Assembly (NCBI GenBank): GCA_964437595.1
Contig: CAYTHO010000003.1
Coordinates: forward strand, 1-64,000
DNA: 64,000 nt
Direction of reading: 5' to 3'
Source of the DNA: DSYU01 sp964437595
Lineage (GTDB): Bacteria > Chloroflexota > Anaerolineae > Anaerolineales > Anaerolineaceae
Position 1 is the first letter of the stretch, and every line of letters begins with the position of its first letter. The position numbers and the translations under genes are program-made. The notes under the pieces are model-generated. The model was not told where the DNA came from and did no database searches. It was given only the letters and a program-made list of their open reading frames with translations. Positions 35,091 through 42,878 of the stretch are shown here, in pieces.

Positions 35091-35618
35091 TCATTGATGA
35101 CAGCCCGCAAGGTATTCTTGGGGAAAGCGCCCCTGCCGTATTTCTTCGGCTAGATGGCGCAACGTTTTCTCGGCCATCTCTTGTTGTAACGCGTCCATCA
35201 GGCCCTGATCGATTGCCTCGGCATACTCGTCCCAATCCAGTTCCTTGAACCTTCCGTCTGGCGCGACCCATAAATCGAGGAACAGATCGGTCAGAAAATA
35301 TTCTTTACCGCGTTTTTCAAGCGGGGTTAGCATATCGCAGTACGTGCCCAGCAGTTGATCACCGGCATCAAACAACTGCATGATAGCAAACCACTCATGA
35401 AAAAATAGATGCTTTCGAACCGTGGCAATGACTTGATCTTCGGTGAGCATTCCATTTGGCTGCCAGACGGTGCGCGACCATTGGATGGCTACGTCCTTGG
35501 AAATGTGTGAAATGGTGTGGAGGAATCGCTCGTTCTCGTTTACAAGACCTTCCGTGAAAATCGTTTCGGATTTCCCTGGCCTGATAAAATGGATGAAAAC
35601 GTTATTGTGGGTCTTCAT
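35091..35618 (-). CDS. DUF402-domain protein
   Basis: A 175-residue DUF402 protein. The hallmark is the block YFLTDLFLDLWVAPDGRFKELDWDEYAEAI at ~115-145, preceded by LLGTYCDMLTPL. In characterised relatives (FomD, Ntdp/YtgQ) this fold is a metal-dependent nucleoside di/triphosphate or nucleotide-ester phosphatase. The Asp-rich block supplies the metal ligands, so a phosphatase role is plausible here. Its ATG overlaps the stop of the upstream gene by one base (TGATG), so they are coupled. Confidence 0.75.
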   Translation of the reverse strand: MKTHNNVFIHFIRPGKSETIFTEGLVNENERFLHTISHISKDVAIQWSRTVWQPNGMLTEDQVIATVRKHLFFHEWFAIMQLFDAGDQLLGTYCDMLTPLEKRGKEYFLTDLFLDLWVAPDGRFKELDWDEYAEAIDQGLMDALQQEMAEKTLRHLAEEIRQGRFPQEYLAGCHQ

Positions 35619-36616
35619 CAGATAAACGGCCTTCGATCGAGCACCAGGCGCAGCGGCTGTTGGCTGCGGATCGCACCGGGCAGCGCCTGCTGAAGCTCAG
35701 CCAGGCAGCACACAACCCCAAATAAGAGGTGCAGATCGTCCAGGTCGCTGTCCAGATCGGGGTCACGTTCCAGCAGGTACGGGATATACCGCGCGGCGAA
35801 GTCCTGCAGGGCCTGTCGGGCCTCCGCAAAACGGTGCCCGCTCTGGCGGACGGCGCGGTTCAGGCAGTACACCCAATCGATCTCGGCAAAGGAAATCCGG
35901 TTGCCAAGCGGGTAGTCGGTGCTGTTGAACAGGTCCAGGCAGGTATCGACCAGTTTTTCGGGGTAGCGCAGCGGGCGGCGGGCATACTGCAGGTTGAAAA
36001 GATAGTGGAATGTACCGGCCAGGTGCGGGAACAGGGTTGGCTTTTCATCTACCAGCACGGGCCGGATGCGCCCTTTGCCCATCAGGCCGGTTTGCGGGTC
36101 GCTCTCTTCCCACAGCCAGGTGAAGTAGCGCTCTTCCCAATCCAGGTTGACGGCCCCGGTCAGCACCAGGGCGGCATATAACCCGGCGCCCCGGTGCGAT
36201 TCGCTCCACGGCTCCCCGCGCCAGTTGAGGGTATCGAGGAAAGCGGCCAGCTCGTGCGGGCGGTGGTATTGCTCCAGCTCGCGGAGCGGGTAGCGCGGGC
36301 GAGCATCGAACAGTTCCAGAGCAGCAGTGCAGTGCGCGGTGGTGTGAATGGGATGGTGGGTTGGTTCGGAGAACATCCCGCTTTCCGCATCCTGCAGCCC
36401 CTGGAGCGCGCCAATCCAGGCCTGGCGCTCTTGTGCTTCGGCGGGGAAGCGGCCCGTGGTATAGAGGATGTTCGCGGCATCCGCGCAGCCGTAGGGGTTA
36501 ATGGCGTTATCGCGCGGGCCGGGGCGCGCCCAGCGGGCGTAGGCCCCCGGCAGCCCCAGGTTGTGCGCATCAACAATGCCTTCGACCATGTGAATGAAAT
36601 TGCGGATATCAAACAT
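35618..36616 (-). CDS. Terpenoid-cyclase/prenyltransferase-like toroid protein
   Basis: A 332-residue protein with repeated helical units reminiscent of the (alpha/alpha)6 toroid of squalene-hopene cyclases and related proteins: NPYGCADAANILYTTGR, QAWIGALQGLQDAESGMF, THHPIHTTAHCTAALELF, EIDWVYCLNRAVRQ. The QW-like and DxDD motifs of true cyclases are absent, so cyclase activity is unlikely. Role unknown. ATG at 36616 overlaps the end of the dienelactone hydrolase gene by eight bases; a TTG at 36622 is an alternative. Confidence 0.6.
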   Translation of the reverse strand: MFDIRNFIHMVEGIVDAHNLGLPGAYARWARPGPRDNAINPYGCADAANILYTTGRFPAEAQERQAWIGALQGLQDAESGMFSEPTHHPIHTTAHCTAALELFDARPRYPLRELEQYHRPHELAAFLDTLNWRGEPWSESHRGAGLYAALVLTGAVNLDWEERYFTWLWEESDPQTGLMGKGRIRPVLVDEKPTLFPHLAGTFHYLFNLQYARRPLRYPEKLVDTCLDLFNSTDYPLGNRISFAEIDWVYCLNRAVRQSGHRFAEARQALQDFAARYIPYLLERDPDLDSDLDDLHLLFGVVCCLAELQQALPGAIRSQQPLRLVLDRRPFI

Positions 36617-37286
36617 TGGCAAGTCTGCCCCGTAAAAATGTCAAAGTACGCTGCCAGGCAAGGTCAGCCGCGGCTGCGTTGTAGGCATCTGTCCGGTCCG
36701 TTTCGAAGAACCAGTGCCCGGTGCCGGGATATTCATAGATTTCCGCATCCAGGCCTGCCTGCTGCGTGTTTTCGACAAGCGCCTGTTTATCCCGGTCCGA
36801 AACGTAAGGGTCGTTTTCGGCAAAGTGGGCCAGGAACGCAGCGCGTGTTTTATTCAGTTTTGCGCGCCGCCCGCCGTAGAATAGAACCACCGCGCCGAAG
36901 TCCGCGGGTCGTTTTTCTAGGGCGCCCATGCCCAGGAAGGCGCCTAAAGAGAACCCGACCAGCCCGATGCTCGGCGCGGCGCCCCCGGTGGATCGAATAA
37001 GATCGTCCGCCGCTGCCAGGATTTCCTGTTCCGCAAGCGCCCGATCCATAGTATTCCGCAATGTTTTGGCTTCCGCAATGGCGCGGGCAGTGCCGCCGTG
37101 ATACAGATCCGGCGCCAGGGCGGTAAAGCCTTCCGCGGCCAGGCGATCACAAAAACCGCGCATGAAATCGTTCAAGCCCCACCAGGCATGCAGAACGAGC
37201 ACGCCCGGGGCGCTTTTATTTTCCGCCGGTGCAAGGTAAGCGTCAACGCTTTGATCCTTGAATGCGATCGAATATTGTTTGCCCAT
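36609..37286 (-). CDS. Dienelactone hydrolase-family protein
   Basis: A 225-residue alpha/beta hydrolase of the DLH family. The oxyanion strand is VLVLHAWWGLNDFMRGFCDRLA, the nucleophile elbow is GFSLG (Ser where classic DLH has Cys), the acid lies in AENDPYVSDRD, and His in GTGHWFF. The triad is Ser-Asp-His. Substrates range from dienelactones to esters and are not evident here. AGGAG precedes its ATG. It lies 30 bases after the HEAT-like gene and overlaps the next one. Confidence 0.9.
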   Translation of the reverse strand: MGKQYSIAFKDQSVDAYLAPAENKSAPGVLVLHAWWGLNDFMRGFCDRLAAEGFTALAPDLYHGGTARAIAEAKTLRNTMDRALAEQEILAAADDLIRSTGGAAPSIGLVGFSLGAFLGMGALEKRPADFGAVVLFYGGRRAKLNKTRAAFLAHFAENDPYVSDRDKQALVENTQQAGLDAEIYEYPGTGHWFFETDRTDAYNAAAADLAWQRTLTFLRGRLANV

Positions 37287-37316
37287 CGGCTGTCTCCTGT
37301 TTTCGAGTTCTATCCC

Positions 37317-38063
37317 CTATGAGCCAATCAGGCGGCTTACCCGCCCAACCCAGGCGGAATCCATTTTTAGCAGCCTGTTTTTCTTGAGGTTTTCACGTAA
37401 AATCCAGCGGATATCGGGGTCGGTCGTGCTTACCCAGCTTTCAAAATATGCTTTCCCTTCCTCGGGCAGCGCGGCAATCGCCACGGACCAGCAGTAGCCC
37501 AGCCCTTTCCGAAGAGACTGGAACGCATCTGACCGGCGGTCCTGGATACTGGCAATGCCGCGCGTCACCTGGTCGAGCAGGCCCAGGGTGACCCGGGCAT
37601 GTTCAGCTTTTACCAGCAGGCGCGGTTCGCACAACCCGGCAGCCATGGCGCGCTGTTCCAGCGGGGTGCCGTTTGCCCAGGATGGCATCGCCGCGAGGAG
37701 GCCGGGCATATCAGCGTCACCCCAGCGCTGCAAGGCCATCGCCACGCTTTCACGCACCCGCCAGCGCGGGTCGTTGGCCTGCTGGCGTAGGCGGGGTAGT
37801 GTTTCCAATCGCCCTTCCGCCAGAAGGCGGCCCAGCGCGATCGTTCCGCACATCGCCAGGAAGGCCTCCGGTGTGTTTTCGGGGGTGGTGTCGGGCCCAT
37901 ACGCGAGCAGGCGTTCAATTTGCGCTGGCGATGCCAGGTCGGCGACCGCCTGAGCCAGCTCCAGGTTGGATCTGGGCCCGGGCAGGCGGGACTCGGCGCG
38001 CAGGTAGGGTTCCCAATCATCCAGGGCGGTAAGAGCTTCATGGTAAGCAGCAATTTTATTCAT
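37317..38063 (-). CDS. HEAT-like/DNA alkylation repair-like repeat protein
   Basis: A 248-residue all-helical protein with HEAT-like repeats: AQAVADLASPAQIERLLAYG, PRWRVRESVAMALQRWGDADMPGLLAAM, LEQRAMAAGLCEPRLL. The RWRVRESVAMALQRW unit is typical of HEAT/alkylation-repair-like repeats. It likely mediates protein binding. It is the first gene of the seven-gene operon running down to 32056 and starts about 120 bases from the divergent small membrane-protein gene. Confidence 0.7.
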   Translation of the reverse strand: MNKIAAYHEALTALDDWEPYLRAESRLPGPRSNLELAQAVADLASPAQIERLLAYGPDTTPENTPEAFLAMCGTIALGRLLAEGRLETLPRLRQQANDPRWRVRESVAMALQRWGDADMPGLLAAMPSWANGTPLEQRAMAAGLCEPRLLVKAEHARVTLGLLDQVTRGIASIQDRRSDAFQSLRKGLGYCWSVAIAALPEEGKAYFESWVSTTDPDIRWILRENLKKNRLLKMDSAWVGRVSRLIGS

Positions 38064-38182
38064 ACGCAGTTCATCCTATCCTATTAGATTTTACTGATTT
38101 TTTATGCATTTATTATGGTTTTTGGCCTGCCAAATCAGTACATTCTTATTGGTTTGTTAAAAATAATGCGTGGGGGGTGACA

Positions 38183-38461
38183 ATGGTTGAAATCATGGTG
38201 ATTAGTTCGTTTGTCAGCCGAATGGGATTGCTGGCGCGGGAGAAGGGGTACCGCCCTGGGCATTACCGGCTCGCGGCGATCATCTTGTGGTGCCTGGGGG
38301 AGCTGGCTGGCCTGTTTTGCGGATTAATCATGGTGCCGCTGAACGCACCTATTGCACTGGGTGCGGTGTATTTGTGCGCGCTGGTTGGCGCTGGCGCTGG
38401 CGCGGGTATGGCTTTCCTGATCATCCGCGGCTTGAAACCGGTATTGGTCCAGCCAGCCTAA
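38183..38461 (+). CDS. Small membrane protein, function unknown
   Basis: About 92 residues with two hydrophobic segments (LAAIILWCLGELAGLFCGLIMV and ALGAVYLCALVGAGAGAGMAFLII) after a short cytoplasmic start. The ATG at 38183 is chosen, since GGGGGTGA sits just ahead; an in-frame GTG precedes it. It is a single-gene unit between a divergent operon and a terminator. Family not recognised. Confidence 0.7.
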   Translation: MVEIMVISSFVSRMGLLAREKGYRPGHYRLAAIILWCLGELAGLFCGLIMVPLNAPIALGAVYLCALVGAGAGAGMAFLIIRGLKPVLVQPA

Positions 38462-38480
38462 CGCCATTTACACGGGAATC

Positions 38481-38523
38481 AATATTCGCCGCGCGATGAG
38501 AAGATCGTCGCGCGGCGAATATT
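38481..38523. terminator. Bidirectional terminator
   Basis: Perfect 16-base arms (38481-38496 and 38508-38523) start AATATTCGCC and contain CGCGCG. They enclose an 11-base loop and lie between convergent genes ending at 38461 and 38537. A/T-rich ends flank both sides. Confidence 0.8.
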
Positions 38524-38536
38524 ATTGATTAGCCTG

Positions 38537-38791
38537 TTACCGCTGGATCAATGGGAGAATGAACGAAAGAGCGATCAATAGGACAAAGAAAATGCCAGCT
38601 AATGTACCGATTCGTTTCAGGTCTTTGACCACGTAGGTATAATCAGGGTTAAATTCAACCGCTGTTGCCGTTCGGCGAGTAAACGTTCTCGCGGCAGCAG
38701 CAGGGGCCTCCATCGTCCGCACTTCCATTACCTCAGGAGCGGCGGCGGGGGTGGCAACGGTGGATACTTTTCGTTTGGTTTTCTTCGGCAT
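38537..38791 (-). CDS. Small single-pass membrane protein
   Basis: An 84-residue protein: a basic start (MPKKTKRKVS), an Ala/Thr-rich cytoplasmic stretch, and one C-terminal transmembrane helix (TLAGIFFVLLIALSFILPLI). Topology fits a tail-anchored protein. The ATG at 38791 follows GGAGGAG; a TTG at 38812 is an alternative. It is the last gene after the lipoprotein and sortase on the same strand. Function unknown. Confidence 0.65.
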   Translation of the reverse strand: MPKKTKRKVSTVATPAAAPEVMEVRTMEAPAAAARTFTRRTATAVEFNPDYTYVVKDLKRIGTLAGIFFVLLIALSFILPLIQR

Positions 38792-38864
38792 GATTGCTTT
38801 ACTCCTCCACAATTTTACTGTGTTGTCTCCAAATTGAACATGGTAAACAACCCGAAATTTTCAC

Positions 38865-39809
38865 TCAATTTCCATTTGCCAGTACGGCAGTCACCACGAT
38901 GCGTTTGTCATCTACCAGGTATGGGTAGCAAGAGATCAGAGTAACGACCGGCTCGCGGGTGGGATACATCACCTCTACCTGGGTCGGCTCGACAACCTGC
39001 GTCTGGCGGATGATGTAGGTGTAGGCTTTCTGCTCGGTGTACAGAATCACTTCATCGCCGGGCTGGAGTTTATCCAGGTCGCGGAAAAGCTGGCCGAAAA
39101 CATCGTTGTGCGCCGAAAGGACAATATTCCCGTTGTCACCTGGGTTGGGTGTGCCAATATGCTGCCCTACGCCCATCTTCAGGGCTTCCCAATTATCGCC
39201 CTGCACAATCCTGGCAAACACGTTGATGGCCGGAATCTTGATGCGGGCCGCGTTTTTGGGGCTGGCGGTTGGCATGACGATCTCAACCTGCTGAGACTGC
39301 ACGAGCGGGCGCAGGTGTTCTGGAATTTCCGCATCGTTGAAGCGGGTGGTTGAGCCGGGCCTGGGCGGGGTGTGCCCGGAAGGCAGGATGACGGCTGAGA
39401 TGAGCGGCGTGGGCGAAGGCGTTGGCTGTACCTGAGCCACGGCTGCCATCTCGTTGTTTTCGCGCAGGAGCAGGAAGAAATTGGCCACCAGGTAAATAAA
39501 CCCGATAGCAGCCGCCACTTCGATCAGCAGCAGCAGCCGGTCGAGCCACACGCGCGGTTTTGCCGCAGCCGGCTGGCCTTCCTGGGGCAGCAGGGAGTCG
39601 CCGTCCAGAGCTTCCAGCTTCATCGAGTCCAGCGTGGCTGGGGAGGGCACCGATTCAACCAGGATCACCCGCCCGCTGCGGCGGTAGGTATCCAGGCGTT
39701 TTTGGCGTTCGCTGCGCCGCTTCTCAATCAAGAGCTGGCGCAACTCGTCTACCGTCAATTCATCGGCGGATCGTTTTCGACGAGCCACTTTTTTCGTTCC
39801 CTCTTCCAC
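38865..39809 (-). CDS. Sortase-family transpeptidase
   Basis: A 314-residue sortase. An unusual N-terminal cytoplasmic region of about 90 residues, basic and helical, precedes a membrane anchor (~91-116), a Thr/Pro linker and the sortase domain (~185-312). The active residues are His234 (LSAHNDVFG), Cys294 (TLISCYPY) and Arg303 (DKRIVV). Sortases join surface proteins to the cell wall or to pilin polymers. No clear LPxTG-type substrate ends appear in this window. Start is GTG at 39809, with AAGGAT just ahead. The class (D/E-like) is not certain. Confidence 0.9.
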   Translation of the reverse strand: MEEGTKKVARRKRSADELTVDELRQLLIEKRRSERQKRLDTYRRSGRVILVESVPSPATLDSMKLEALDGDSLLPQEGQPAAAKPRVWLDRLLLLIEVAAAIGFIYLVANFFLLLRENNEMAAVAQVQPTPSPTPLISAVILPSGHTPPRPGSTTRFNDAEIPEHLRPLVQSQQVEIVMPTASPKNAARIKIPAINVFARIVQGDNWEALKMGVGQHIGTPNPGDNGNIVLSAHNDVFGQLFRDLDKLQPGDEVILYTEQKAYTYIIRQTQVVEPTQVEVMYPTREPVVTLISCYPYLVDDKRIVVTAVLANGN

Positions 39810-39890
39810 TTATCCTTGATGAATAAACCCACGCGCATTCGGGCAACTGGGAGCCACTGGTATGGATTATACCGCATAAAACAGGTCGCA

Positions 39891-40760
39891 TTAATACGGA
39901 AGGTCTTGTTTGATCGACGGTATGATGTCGATGATTTGTTTTTCTACCTCCACGTAATCCGCCGATGAAGCCACATCGGGGGTGCTGAGTTTGAGGAAAA
40001 ACAGCCGGTTGGATGCCGGGCGGGCGTATTTGAATGGGACAAAAAAGAAATACCAGCGCGTGCTGCGCTTGCCATCGGTGCTGCCAACCACCAGAAATGC
40101 CCTGCCGCCTACCTGGCGCGTCTCTTTATAGGTGATTTCTTCCCGGGTTGGGATGACCCGGGTGCATTGATCATCGTTGTCGCAGAAAGCCGCTTTCAAA
40201 GGCGCATCCGCCAGGGCACCTTCGAATTTTCGGACGGTGTAGTTATACAACTGGTAAAGCCTGACCTCCACGCCGTCTTGCCCGGTGTTGAACGCCAGGT
40301 TGGGGTATACATCTCCGAAGGTGGTAACCTTCCATTCGCTGGGGTAAACCAGTTGGTATTCGTAAAAGTTCCCACCCTTGCTTTCGATCTCACACCAACC
40401 AGGCTTCCAGGAAGAGGGCGACAATTGAATTTGCCAGGCATCCTGGTATTTACTGCATTTGACGTCTGCATCGGCGGTCTTTTTGGCTGCCATGGTCTGC
40501 GGGGAATTCGGCGTTGCGGTGGCGGTTGGCGAGGGCGTGTGGGAAGGCCGCACAACTTTTACCGTCGGAGTGCGGGTGAGGGTGGCCGGAAGCGTAACGC
40601 GGGTGCGGGTTGGATAGGGGGTAGAAGTGTTTTCCAGGGTTGCCGTAATCATCTCCGCGGCACTTGTGGCTGGCTGCGATCCCTGGCAGCCGGACACCAG
40701 GCTGGAGATCAATAAAATCAAAGCCAGCAGGGATCGGCAGGTGGATCGGCTTGATCGCAT
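39891..40760 (-). CDS. Predicted lipoprotein, function unknown
   Basis: A 289-residue protein with a signal peptide and lipobox LVSGC (Cys25). A Thr/Pro-rich linker (~35-90, TRTPTVKVVRPSHTPSPT) follows, then a globular domain (~100-289) containing WQIQLSPSSWKPGWCEIESKGGNFYEYQLVYPSEWKV and RWYFFFVPFKYARP. I do not recognise the domain. GAGGAAG precedes its ATG. It lies 81 bases upstream of the sortase gene and may be cotranscribed. Confidence 0.8.
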   Translation of the reverse strand: MRSSRSTCRSLLALILLISSLVSGCQGSQPATSAAEMITATLENTSTPYPTRTRVTLPATLTRTPTVKVVRPSHTPSPTATATPNSPQTMAAKKTADADVKCSKYQDAWQIQLSPSSWKPGWCEIESKGGNFYEYQLVYPSEWKVTTFGDVYPNLAFNTGQDGVEVRLYQLYNYTVRKFEGALADAPLKAAFCDNDDQCTRVIPTREEITYKETRQVGGRAFLVVGSTDGKRSTRWYFFFVPFKYARPASNRLFFLKLSTPDVASSADYVEVEKQIIDIIPSIKQDLPY

Positions 40761-40892
40761 TTCACTTCCTCAGAGGATGAATATCTGTGTGGGATGGGGG
40801 CTTCACGCGGCCCCCCTCGCCTGGAATTATTGTAGCTTAATCAGGGCCTTAAATATAGGGAATCTCCTACCAGAACAGCGTGAGAATCCCCC

Positions 40893-40922
40893 TTGCAGGG
40901 ACCTTTTCGCGCGTTTTATACT
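40893..40922 (+). promoter_or_regulatory. Promoter of the 67-residue gene
   Basis: TTGCAG (40893-40898), 18 bases, TATACT (40917-40922). Predicted start near 40929, about 50 bases ahead of the small gene and divergent from the lipoprotein. Confidence 0.55.
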
Positions 40923-40981
40923 TGTTTTACCGGTTTTTCACAAGGCCTGCATCGCCTTGGAAATTGCAGAGGAGGCGGTAG

Positions 40982-41185
40982 ATGAATAAAGATGTCGAAC
41001 TAAAAAAAGACCCGTGGTATGACTCTTTCAGCCTTCGCAGCCGCGTTGGCGTTCAGAAAACAGCCGTTGGGAGTGCCGTCGGGGAATGGACGGTTCCAAG
41101 AGTCAAAAGGGTGCCGTTTATTCCGGTGACTGGATTGGCCCTGGCGCACAAATATACACATAACAAATCACCCAAAGCTTATTAG
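40982..41185 (+). CDS. Small hypothetical protein (67 residues) in its own transcription unit
   Basis: A 67-residue basic protein, MNKDVELKKDPWYDSF..., with no transmembrane segment. The ATG follows GAGGAGG at about six bases. It has a promoter upstream and a terminator 31 bases after its stop, so it looks like a real small gene and not a chance frame. It contains KKDPWYDSFSLRSRVG and VKRVPFIPVTG. I do not recognise it. Possible roles include a regulator or toxin-like peptide, but nothing here shows which. Confidence 0.55.
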   Translation: MNKDVELKKDPWYDSFSLRSRVGVQKTAVGSAVGEWTVPRVKRVPFIPVTGLALAHKYTHNKSPKAY

Positions 41186-41216
41186 GGATTGGCTATTCAC
41201 CTGAGAGCAGCAGATA

Positions 41217-41250
41217 CAGCGGTTGGGTCACGGGACCCACCGCTGTTTTT
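41217..41250 (+). terminator. Terminator of the 67-residue gene
   Basis: CAGCGGTTGGGTC pairs with GACCCACCGCTG with one bulged base around a short loop (41217-41245), followed by five T. Confidence 0.8.
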
Positions 41251-41421
41251 ATTCCGGATTCCCCACAGCAGGGTCAGGTTATCCCTACTTCTTGTTTCTT
41301 ACGTACAACCCTATAATAAGGATGCAGGAACCAATTAAGACATTTTTCGTCTTATCATAGAACGAATGACCATGCATATTGACTCAAACTTTATCAATAG
41401 CAGAAAGAAACAGGTAGAGAA

Positions 41422-42771
41422 ATGAAGATTCGAACGATTACGATGATTGCTTTATGGATTGGGATTTTCCTTTCCGCGTGCAGCCCGTCCGTGGGGCAGC
41501 AGAATCCGCCCGTGGTGATGCCAACCACGGCTCCGACGGCTGCGCCAACGCCGCTGCCCGAACAGGCCGGCAAAACCGCGGTGGATTCCGCCCTGGCGGC
41601 ATTGATGCAAAAGCAAAACATTACGGCGGAAAAGGTCAAGATCAGCGCTGTGGAAGAAGTGGATTGGCCGGATACCTGCCTCGGCATTCAACGGCCCGAA
41701 GAATCCTGCGGTGCAATGATCACGCCTGGCTACCGAATCGTACTGGAAGCAGGCGGCAGTACATACGAGTTTCGCACAAACCTGGATGGCTCGCAGGTGC
41801 GGGCGGTAGAAAAAGATACCCCGGTTAGCGAGCCGGTCACCGAAAGGCCCCCCGCCGTGAGTGCCGCAGTGCAGGCTCTTGCGAATCATCTGAATGTTGC
41901 TCTGGATATCATAAAGGTGGTCAGCAGTGAATGGGTAGAGTGGCCGGACGGCTGCCTGGGGATCTCAACGCCTGGAATCATGTGCACGCAGGTCATTACC
42001 CCGGGTTATCGAGTGATGCTGGAAGTCAACGGCATTCAGTATGAGGTGCGCACCAATGAAAGCGGGACGGCGGCGGTGCCGGTAAAAGGGCCGCCGGATA
42101 TAAAATCGTTCCCGAAGCCGGAAGGCGCTGTTGTGGAATGGGAAGGTACAGTGGATAGTGAATGCGGCCAGTTGATCATTGGGGCACAGTCGGCGGCTGT
42201 CGGGGTGTGCGGCGGCCCTTTGAGCGGAATGATGCTTTCGAAAGAACGGATCAGAGAATTAAATGTATTACAGAGCCTGTATTCATCCTTCAAACTGAAC
42301 ACCGAGTTTGGCGTTGGGCAGTTTGTCAGCAGCGGCGCTAAAGCGCCTACCGCAGCGGAAGTACGCAGTGTGGCAGAATGGGCAAGGTTGGTCTATATCG
42401 AAGCGCAAGGGATTCGGGCGGAGGCTGAGGCAGGAGCAGCATTTACCTGGCGCCGTGAAGGGGGGATTGCCGGATTTTGTGACACCCTTACCATTTATCG
42501 TTCTGGTTGGGCTGTGTCGGTTTCGTGCAAAGCGGGCGGGACGAAGGTGGTGGAACCGTACCGCCTGTCGCCCAATGAACTGGAGCAGTTATACGGCTGG
42601 CTCGACACGCTGGCGCCGTTCAATTATGAAACAAAGGACAGCGCAAAGGCCGATGCGATGCTGGTTCAGCTTTATTGGCTGGGCAGCGGACTAGATCAGG
42701 CCACGCCCGCGCAACAGGAGGAGATTGCCGGTTTTGCCGGGCAGGTCTACGCAAACGCGGTGAATCGGTAA
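41422..42771 (+). CDS. Lipoprotein with two WPDxCLG-type repeats
   Basis: A 449-residue lipoprotein: signal peptide with lipobox LSAC (Cys20) and a Thr/Pro linker (~28-50). Two similar domains (~60-135 and ~150-225) share VDWPDTCLGI / VEWPDGCLGI, then a second Cys and ITPGYRIVLEAGGSTYEFRTN / ITPGYRVMLEVNGIQYEVRTN. The two conserved Cys in each probably form a disulphide. A C-terminal region (~235-449) contains more Cys pairs (GGIAGFCDTLTIYRSGWAVSVSCK). Such repeats occur in surface proteins of Chloroflexota and cyanobacteria, function unknown. A weak -10 TATAAT lies at 41312-41317. Confidence 0.82.
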   Translation: MKIRTITMIALWIGIFLSACSPSVGQQNPPVVMPTTAPTAAPTPLPEQAGKTAVDSALAALMQKQNITAEKVKISAVEEVDWPDTCLGIQRPEESCGAMITPGYRIVLEAGGSTYEFRTNLDGSQVRAVEKDTPVSEPVTERPPAVSAAVQALANHLNVALDIIKVVSSEWVEWPDGCLGISTPGIMCTQVITPGYRVMLEVNGIQYEVRTNESGTAAVPVKGPPDIKSFPKPEGAVVEWEGTVDSECGQLIIGAQSAAVGVCGGPLSGMMLSKERIRELNVLQSLYSSFKLNTEFGVGQFVSSGAKAPTAAEVRSVAEWARLVYIEAQGIRAEAEAGAAFTWRREGGIAGFCDTLTIYRSGWAVSVSCKAGGTKVVEPYRLSPNELEQLYGWLDTLAPFNYETKDSAKADAMLVQLYWLGSGLDQATPAQQEEIAGFAGQVYANAVNR

Positions 42772-42845
42772 TGGCTTTTCTTCGATCGAAATTGCCCTGC
42801 CGGATTGTGTTTGCGCGATCTACCAACATCGGTTAAACTTCTCCG

Positions 42846-42857
42846 GATAACGTTATC
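42846..42857. promoter_or_regulatory. Perfect 12-base palindrome upstream of the binding-protein gene
   Basis: GATAACGTTATC is a perfect palindrome centred on CG, 21 bases ahead of the start codon. It has the shape of a LacI-family operator. No regulator is adjacent. Confidence 0.45.
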
Positions 42858-42878
42858 TTTTCGATCAGGAATCGTGCA

